DNA of 64,000 bases, from assembly GCF_015074785.1 (NCBI RefSeq), contig NZ_CP042464.1, forward strand, positions 1,178,001-1,242,000, read 5' to 3'. The number at the start of each line of letters is the position of its first letter. The first letter of the stretch is position 1. A program made the translations under genes and the position numbers. The notes under the pieces are model-generated. The model was not told where the DNA came from, did not search any database, and worked only from the letters and a program-made list of their open reading frames with translations. Shown here piece after piece: positions 58,966-64,000 of the stretch. The DNA is from Segatella copri (lineage in GTDB: Bacteria > Bacteroidota > Bacteroidia > Bacteroidales > Bacteroidaceae).

Positions 58966-59409
58966 TTAATTCTTAATCTTGAAGATAGCCTTGTGGATAT
59001 CACCACTACCGATGCATGGCTGATGACCATCTTGTGGCCAGAAGATAGCAAACTGACCTGGCTTGCAGGTAACGAGCGTCTGCGCTTTCACACCAGGATA
59101 CTTGGTTACATCCTTAGCCTCGTTATATTCCACTTCAGGAAGACCAGCAAGAGGAGTATAGCCATAAGTCTCCTCGTTGTCAAGAGGAATCTGAATATCA
59201 ATCATCTTGCGATGTGTTTCAAGAACAGCATCTTCCTCGCTTTTTCCGTGAGCTGTCGTTATGTTAACAAAGAGGTTACTCTCCTTGATAAAATGCTTAC
59301 CGTCCTCCAATTTAGAGAGGTCATTATCTTTGATAAACTTCACTACATCAGCGAAGAGCGGATTGAGAGAAACATATTTCTCCAGATTGTCTAAAGTATC
59401 TACTACCAT
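58966..59409 (-). CDS. YhcH/YjgK/YiaL family protein
   Basis: A 147-residue protein with the beta-barrel YhcH/DUF386 signatures ESNLFVNITTAHGKSEEDAV, LETHRKMIDIQIPLDNEETY, PGQFAIFWPQDGHQPCIG and KAIFKIKN. The histidine and glutamate pattern (HRKMIDIQ, FWPQDGHQPC) binds a metal in structural relatives. Roles in sialic acid or sugar handling are proposed for family members, but a specific substrate is unknown. It stands alone between glgB and the MORN gene with a repeat-containing gap downstream of the latter. Confidence 0.9.
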   Translation of the reverse strand: MVVDTLDNLEKYVSLNPLFADVVKFIKDNDLSKLEDGKHFIKESNLFVNITTAHGKSEEDAVLETHRKMIDIQIPLDNEETYGYTPLAGLPEVEYNEAKDVTKYPGVKAQTLVTCKPGQFAIFWPQDGHQPCIGSGDIHKAIFKIKN

Positions 59410-59415
59410 AATTCT

Positions 59416-59505
59416 AGTTTAAGCTTTGAGATTTGAACATTTACTTTTAACTTTGAGATTTGAAAACAGAACATTGAACATTCAATATTCAACATTATAA
59501 TATGT
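59416..59505. repeat. AGTTCAA/TTTGAAC-type repeat stretch
   Basis: Tandem copies of TTTGAGATTTGAACATTTAC and ATTGAACATTCAATATTCAA lie between the YhcH and MORN genes. The family is the same as the heptamer repeats elsewhere. Confidence 0.75.
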
Positions 59506-59589
59506 TCTTTTTTCTCATTATTTAAAATATAAAGGTTCTCTATCTCGTTATTTATAATTTCTTTGTATTTTTCTAATTTTCTGAAGAGA

Positions 59590-60744
59590 TTAGTCTTCAA
59601 ATCGTTTGCCGTTTTCGTAGGCTCCCTTGGCTGTAACCTGTCCGTTGCGGTCTTTTTCTACAAATCTTCCGTCACGCACATCGTTACGGTAGGTTCCTTC
59701 GAAACGCTTACCGTTTTTATCTTCTTCTATGCAAGGTCCCTGGCGCTTACCTTTGTGATAGGCACCCTTGAATCTTCTGCCATCAGCATAATGAATCACG
59801 ACATTACCATCAACCAGACCGTTCTTGAACTCACCTTCAAACACGTCGCCGTTCTTCTTGGTCAGTTTACCCCTGCCGTTCTGCAGATCATCCATCCAGT
59901 CGCCTACATAGATATCGCCATTCTTCCAGATGAAGGTACCCTGACCGGTACGCAGGCCATCCTTAAACTGTCCGTTATACTTGGCGCCCTTTGCAGAGCG
60001 GAAGATGCCTATACCCGTGCGTTCTCCCTGCACATAATCGCCTTCATAAATGTCGCCATTATGAAATTTATAGATACCCTTTCCGTCCTGGATATCATCC
60101 TTCCAGTCGCCGATATACACATCGCCATCAGCATATTTGAAAGTACCTTTTCCTGAGCGCTGGTTGTCTAGCCACTGACCGTCATAAGTAGTTCCGTCTC
60201 CCCAATTGAAGAAACCGTTTCCATTCTTCATATCGTTCATCCACTGGCCTTTATACTGTGCGCCATTGGCATAAGTATAAACGCCGCGTCCCTGACGCTT
60301 GTCCTTATACCAGTCGCCGTCATATTTATCACCATTATAATAGAACATGACGCCATGACCATGCTGGTAATCGCGGAACCAGAGGCCTACATATTTGTTG
60401 TTGTTCTGGAAATAGTAGGTGCCTTTACCATGCTGCTGGTCCTGCATCCACTGTCCCTCATACTTTTCGCCATCACTGAAGGTATAAACACCATAACCTT
60501 CGCGCTTACCTTTCATATAAGAGCCTTCGTAGGTATCCCCATTCTTATAGATGGTAGTACCTTTTCCCTGCGGCTTTCCGCTCACCATTTCGCCTTTAAA
60601 CTGACCTCCGTCACGGGTGATGCAAGAGCCTAGCGAAATCTTCTGGGCTGAGGCATCAACCGATGCCATAGCCAAAGCCAAGGCAAGGAAAAAACACTTG
60701 CTCCGACAGGACAATTTGGTATGTTGTTTCTTATTGTATTTCAT
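59590..60744 (-). CDS. Secreted MORN-repeat protein
   Basis: A 384-residue protein with a signal peptide (about residues 1-33, with AMASVDASAQ at the cleavage region) and about 15 MORN repeats of 23 residues, such as GKGTTIYKNGDTYEGSYMKG, then REGYGVYTFSDGEKYEGQWM and so on to the C-terminus. MORN proteins form a long beta-ladder that binds lipids or proteins; here it probably lies in the periplasm or outer membrane. No catalytic domain is present. A consensus promoter is at 60777-60808. Confidence 0.92.
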   Translation of the reverse strand: MKYNKKQHTKLSCRSKCFFLALALAMASVDASAQKISLGSCITRDGGQFKGEMVSGKPQGKGTTIYKNGDTYEGSYMKGKREGYGVYTFSDGEKYEGQWMQDQQHGKGTYYFQNNNKYVGLWFRDYQHGHGVMFYYNGDKYDGDWYKDKRQGRGVYTYANGAQYKGQWMNDMKNGNGFFNWGDGTTYDGQWLDNQRSGKGTFKYADGDVYIGDWKDDIQDGKGIYKFHNGDIYEGDYVQGERTGIGIFRSAKGAKYNGQFKDGLRTGQGTFIWKNGDIYVGDWMDDLQNGRGKLTKKNGDVFEGEFKNGLVDGNVVIHYADGRRFKGAYHKGKRQGPCIEEDKNGKRFEGTYRNDVRDGRFVEKDRNGQVTAKGAYENGKRFED

Positions 60745-60776
60745 ATTCTACAGTTATAGTCTGACTTATCAATCTC

Positions 60777-60808
60777 CAAAATTACGGTTTTTTCCTCAAA
60801 TAGCCAAA
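60777..60808 (-). promoter_or_regulatory. Promoter of the MORN gene
   Basis: On the minus strand TTTG (60805-60808), 20 bases, TAATTTTG (60777-60784). Confidence 0.78.
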
Positions 60809-60941
60809 TAGATTAAACAAATTTAAGGTAAAATCATGAAAATAGATTTTTATCTGAAAAAATCTGCAGCTTGACACAATAAACAAACACAATTTTCGTT
60901 TTTACGAAAATCGAGAATAAAATCACAAAAACAGTAAAATT

Positions 60942-61649
60942 ATGATTTTAAATTGCGCCATCATAGATGAAGATCCGGAAGCTTTGCAACTCCTGGAACA
61001 GTATATAGAGAAAACTCCGACCCTGCATTTGATCGGAGCCTACAAAAGTGCGATAGATGCTGTAGACGGCATCCATCACAACCATCTCGACATACTTTTT
61101 CTCGCCATCCACATGCAGCAGATCAGCGGTCTGGAATTTGCAAAGGTTGTACCCAAGAACGTGAAGATTGTCTTCACCACCGCATTCAAGGAGTATGCCA
61201 TCGAAGCCTACAAAGTGAATGCATTCGACTATCTGCTCAAGCCCATCACCTACGATGACTTTATGGGATCATGCCAGAAAGTCTTCGAAAGCTACATGCA
61301 GGACGATAACTACAACCCAATCAAGCGCGACGGTTTTCTGGTGGTAAAACGAGATTACAAATGCGTAAGAATCCCGATAGATGATATTCTGTTTGTTGAC
61401 TGCGACAAAGACTACATCCGTTTCCATCTTGAGGACAGACCTAACATCAGAACCCTGGGCAACCTCAAACAGTTGGAAGAAAGGCTGCCAAGAGAGAAAT
61501 TCAAGCGTGTACACCGTTCGTTCCTTGCCAACATGACAAAGTTTGATACGGTAGACCAGCAGCACATTACCTATGGCGACCAGAGCATTCCGATATCAGA
61601 AACCTACTTTGAATTTATCAAGAAATATCTGGAAGACCATTCTCTATGA
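60942..61649 (+). CDS. LytTR response regulator with Ala at the phospho-acceptor site
   Basis: A 235-residue AlgR/AgrA-type regulator: receiver domain (1-120) and LytTR DNA-binding domain (about 135-235, RDYKCVRIPIDDILFVDCDK, DRPNIRTLGNLKQLEERLPR, FKRVHRSFLANM). The receiver keeps the acidic pocket (DED at 9-11), Thr80 in FTT and Lys100 in LLKP, but the phospho-acceptor Asp expected in the LDIHMP-like segment is Ala55 (DILFLAIHMQQISG). This predicts regulation without phosphorylation. No histidine kinase gene is adjacent. The gene stands alone with no recognised partner. Confidence 0.92.
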   Translation: MILNCAIIDEDPEALQLLEQYIEKTPTLHLIGAYKSAIDAVDGIHHNHLDILFLAIHMQQISGLEFAKVVPKNVKIVFTTAFKEYAIEAYKVNAFDYLLKPITYDDFMGSCQKVFESYMQDDNYNPIKRDGFLVVKRDYKCVRIPIDDILFVDCDKDYIRFHLEDRPNIRTLGNLKQLEERLPREKFKRVHRSFLANMTKFDTVDQQHITYGDQSIPISETYFEFIKKYLEDHSL

Positions 61650-61680
61650 TGGTCTTCCAGATAGTTTTATCCTACCTTTC

Positions 61681-63096
61681 TTATAATATCTGCAAGGGTG
61701 ATGATACCAGGATAGAAGCTCCATGTGCCAACAGGAAATCGTGATCTCTGAATCCCCACAGCACTGAAATACAAGGCATTCCGCTGTTCTTCGCCGTCAT
61801 CACATCCACATCGCTGTCGCCGATATAAACCGCCCTGTCTCTATTCGCATGCAGTTGGCGCAAGGCTTCGTTTACGGTATCTGGAGCCGGTTTTTTCTTG
61901 ATATTCTCCCGCTCTCCTATAGCTACATCTACCAGGTCGCCGAAGAAATGGCGGCAGATTTCCTGGGTAGCTGCATAAAACTTGTTGCTTACCACCGCAA
62001 TGTTCTTTCCCCTGTTTTTCAGTTCCTCGAGCATCTCCATCACGTCCGGATAAGGTTTCGTATTATCCATATTGTGCACCATATAATGCTGGCGGAAATC
62101 CTGTAGGGTTTTCTCAAACTTCTCGTTCTCCAATCCTCCCGGCACGGCACGTTCCATCAGTTTCTTCACCCCGTTTCCTACAAACATGCGTACCTCCTCC
62201 AGCGTACGTTCAGGCATCCCGTTCAGCTTCAGCGCATAATTGCAGCTTGCAGCCAGGTCGTAGAGAGAAGAAATCAGGGTTCCGTCAAGATCGAAGATAT
62301 AGGTATCGAAATTGAACTGGGCATGAACCGGCACCCTCTTGATACGGAACTCACCGCCGTGTAGCACATAAACATCCTGATGGTATACGCGGATTTCACC
62401 CTGAGGAGTTCCCTGTCCACCAGCCTGTTCATTACCAGAAATGCCAAAGATTCTGTTATCCCCAAATTCCCATCTCTTCAGTTTCTGGGTCTGTGCATCA
62501 ATCACCACATATTTATATTCTATCGGCTCATCGATAGCCTGCACATTCACAGATATTTCCCAGTCCTTACCATGATTGTTCTGCATTTTCAGGAAATGAG
62601 CCGGATTCCATTTGCCCAGCGTAGGATGATTTCCCAACAGAGCTACAGCCTCACCCTCATAGAGTTTCGGGGCATGAATCTTGAAGATGATAGTACGGTC
62701 GAAGAGAGGCAGACGCGCTGGCTTGACATCAGTAAACTTTACCTGCTGCAATACGAAGGCATTTTTTTCCACGTAAGGATTATCCTCCTCCAGCCAATAG
62801 TCCTGAAAATAGAAATTCTTACTCTCATCAAAAACATATTGGCGGGCAGAAGCGAGCGATTCCCTACGCAGCACCTTTCCCTCAGCATCTTTCACGCAGT
62901 AGCAGTAAGCCACAGCTACGAAAGGGTGATGGCGGTTCTGCCTTGACGCCATTTCCACCTCCCAGTGATAACCGTCCCGGGTGGTCATCGGCAAGTCCAT
63001 CGTATCTTGATAGCCGTCAGCGGCGGCAAAAGTTAATTCTACATGCAGGGCATGACCCCACTTGGCAGCATACGCTATCGAAAACTTCATTTTCAT
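61681..63096 (-). CDS. Tandem CBM20 domains fused to a phosphoglycolate-phosphatase-like HAD domain
   Basis: From ATG 63096 the product is 471 residues; the frame upstream overlaps the promoter. Residues about 1-115 (IAYAAKWGHALHVELTFAAA, REWT-like RRESLASARQYVF) and 140-255 (TIIFKIHAPKLYEGEAVALL, NHPTLGKWNPAHFLKMQN, EYKYVVIDAQT) are two starch-binding CBM20 domains of the type that begins bacterial DPE2-like 4-alpha-glucanotransferases. From residue 262 a complete HAD domain follows: FDLDGTLISS (nucleophile Asp269), VVSNKF, KPAPDT, GDSDVDV. No GH77 catalytic domain is present. A glycan-phosphatase role is conceivable. Confidence 0.88.
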   Translation of the reverse strand: MKMKFSIAYAAKWGHALHVELTFAAADGYQDTMDLPMTTRDGYHWEVEMASRQNRHHPFVAVAYCYCVKDAEGKVLRRESLASARQYVFDESKNFYFQDYWLEEDNPYVEKNAFVLQQVKFTDVKPARLPLFDRTIIFKIHAPKLYEGEAVALLGNHPTLGKWNPAHFLKMQNNHGKDWEISVNVQAIDEPIEYKYVVIDAQTQKLKRWEFGDNRIFGISGNEQAGGQGTPQGEIRVYHQDVYVLHGGEFRIKRVPVHAQFNFDTYIFDLDGTLISSLYDLAASCNYALKLNGMPERTLEEVRMFVGNGVKKLMERAVPGGLENEKFEKTLQDFRQHYMVHNMDNTKPYPDVMEMLEELKNRGKNIAVVSNKFYAATQEICRHFFGDLVDVAIGERENIKKKPAPDTVNEALRQLHANRDRAVYIGDSDVDVMTAKNSGMPCISVLWGFRDHDFLLAHGASILVSSPLQIL

Positions 63097-63158
63097 AATC
63101 CTTTTATAATAATGTGCCCGAAAGCACCGATACACATGTTGATTCTCAATGTCAAGTG

Positions 63159-63166
63159 CAAAGGTA
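63159..63166 (-). promoter_or_regulatory. -7 element of the CBM20-HAD gene
   Basis: TACCTTTG on the minus strand matches the consensus; the -33 box is weak. It lies downstream of the in-frame codon at 63204, supporting the start at 63096. Confidence 0.65.
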
Positions 63167-63228
63167 ACAAAAAAGCAGACACAACGGATAAAGAAAGATG
63201 ACAATTAACCTATTTTAAATTCCTATAC

Positions 63229-63259
63229 TTTGCTATTTCCCATTTTTACTGTACTTTTG
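63229..63259 (+). promoter_or_regulatory. Promoter of mltG
   Basis: TTTG at 63229-63232, 19 bases, TACTTTTG at 63252-63259, an exact consensus match. Confidence 0.82.
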
Positions 63260-63287
63260 CACCCGAAAAATAACAAACAAGAAGAAT

Positions 63288-64000
63288 ATGAAAAAGAAAA
63301 AATCATTTTCTAAGCTCTATCTGTATGGTGCTATAGGCTGCATCGCAGTCATCGCCATCGTGGGCTACATCTATTGTTTCTCTTCCTTCTCGAAGAGCAG
63401 CAACACCGAGTATGTTTACATCGACAGCGATGATAACATCGACTCTGTATACAACAAGCTCCGCCCATTTGCCAAGAGCATTCCGTTCCAGGCATTCAAG
63501 ACCCTGACCCTCCATTCCGGCTATGCCGATCATATCCGCACCGGTAGATACGCCATTGCTCCGGGCGATGGTGCCCTCAAGACATGGCGCCACATGAAGA
63601 ACGGTTTGCAGGAACCGGTTAGCCTTACCATCCCTTCGGTCCGCACGCTCGACAAACTCTCTGATGAGATTGGCAAGAAGATGATGTTTGGCAGCAACGA
63701 CCTCTACCATGCCCTGCGCGACGAGAGCGTCTGTCAGAAATACGGTTACGATACTGCCACCATCGCCTGCATGTTCGTACCTAACACCTACGATCTCTAC
63801 TGGAACATCTCGGTAGATAAATTTCTGAAGCGCATGAAGAAAGAAAGCGACAAGTTCTGGAACTTTGAGCGTACCGAAAAGGCAAAGGCTATGAAGCTGA
63901 CACCGGTTGAAATCATCACCCTTGCCAGCATCGTGGACGAAGAAACAGCCAACAACGGTGAGAAACCGATGATAGCCGGCATGTATTACAACCGTCTGAT
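63288..64000 (+). CDS. mltG: Endolytic transglycosylase MltG (5' part, runs off the window)
   Basis: The frame starts at ATG 63288 and is still open at the last base, so only 237 residues are visible. It has a basic start, one membrane helix (about residues 10-30, LYGAIGCIAVIAIVGYIYCF), a LysM-like segment (about 40-95, SDDNIDSVYNKLRPFAKSIP) and the start of the YceG domain: VPNTYDLYWNISVDKFLKRM and LASIVDEETANNGEKPMIAG. The Glu in the IVDEET motif is the catalytic residue. MltG cuts nascent glycan strands in the periplasm and sets their length. It has its own consensus promoter. Confidence 0.93.
   Translation, partial: MKKKKSFSKLYLYGAIGCIAVIAIVGYIYCFSSFSKSSNTEYVYIDSDDNIDSVYNKLRPFAKSIPFQAFKTLTLHSGYADHIRTGRYAIAPGDGALKTWRHMKNGLQEPVSLTIPSVRTLDKLSDEIGKKMMFGSNDLYHALRDESVCQKYGYDTATIACMFVPNTYDLYWNISVDKFLKRMKKESDKFWNFERTEKAKAMKLTPVEIITLASIVDEETANNGEKPMIAGMYYNRL

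Noticed and set aside
59403..59600. 65-codon minus-strand frame between YhcH and MORN genes
   Set aside because: Its sequence is the translation of the heptamer repeat stretch (KLKVNVQISKLKLE-like), with no independent evidence of a gene.
1..64000. tRNA, rRNA or tmRNA genes
   Set aside because: No cloverleaf with a conserved TTCGA loop or rRNA sequence was recognised in any intergenic stretch. A tool search could still find a divergent one.

Overview
The window looks like a chromosome segment from a Bacteroidota gut or oral bacterium of the Prevotella/Segatella group (Segatella copri-like). The evidence is the repeated Bacteroidota promoter form (TTTG, 19-20 nt, TAnnTTTG), the near absence of Shine-Dalgarno sites, and lineage-typical genes: DUF4295 beside rpmG/rpmB, an RpoZ-like omega, a lamin-tail OadG, GGGtGRT protein, a smalltalk peptide, BT4734/VirE-type DUF3987 and an IS1380 transposase. 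Species assignment is inference. I see no rRNA, tRNA, CRISPR array or replication origin.

Layout: (1) 1-3.5 kb: the 3' end of an AspT/YidE-like antiporter, then a Na+-pumping decarboxylase cluster (OadG, biotin carrier, beta subunit) without its alpha subunit. (2) 3.6-6.9 kb: a DUF4738 lipoprotein and rfbC on the minus strand, divergent from an HU-SPOR protein and an FHA protein. (3) 7-15.5 kb: hisH-hisA-hisF-hisIE, an FtsE-like ATPase, lysC, lysA and two cell-surface-type glycosyltransferase genes. (4) hrpB at 15.5-18.1 kb.

(5) 18.2-32.0 kb is an accessory island. It holds an AAA/PD-(D/E)XK protein, a DUF5675-VirE/DUF3987 module with small unknown genes, an HTH regulator, an IS1380 element, a GH5-like secreted protein with a missing nucleophile, a broken serine recombinase, face-to-face gene tails, an Abi_2 HEPN protein behind a short hairpin RNA, a second Abi_2 tail, and a smalltalk/HU-like pair. 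It abuts rpmB-rpmG-DUF4295, where ftsY would be expected in many Bacteroidota.

(6) 32-64 kb is mostly housekeeping: ribosomal proteins, cinA, tsaD, map, metH-smpB, an Fe-S scaffold with GGGtGRT, a flippase, rpsP, bamD-omega-DUF4293, uvrB, serC-serA, DUF1015-YigZ, a DbpA-like helicase, glgB, YhcH, a MORN protein, a LytTR regulator with an Ala at the phosphorylation site, a CBM20-HAD fusion, and the 5' end of mltG.

The most interesting points are the Abi_2 gene with a promoter-anchored leader RNA that resembles an RNA-HEPN toxin-antitoxin pair, with a look-alike hairpin 0.8 kb away; short AT-rich heptamer repeats that sit between genes but also inside the DUF3987 reading frame, at the hisF start, and at the smalltalk stop codon bracketed by an exact 17-bp direct repeat; the tandem CBM20-HAD phosphatase; and the unphosphorylatable-looking LytTR regulator. 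Assignments rest on reading the translations, with no database search.
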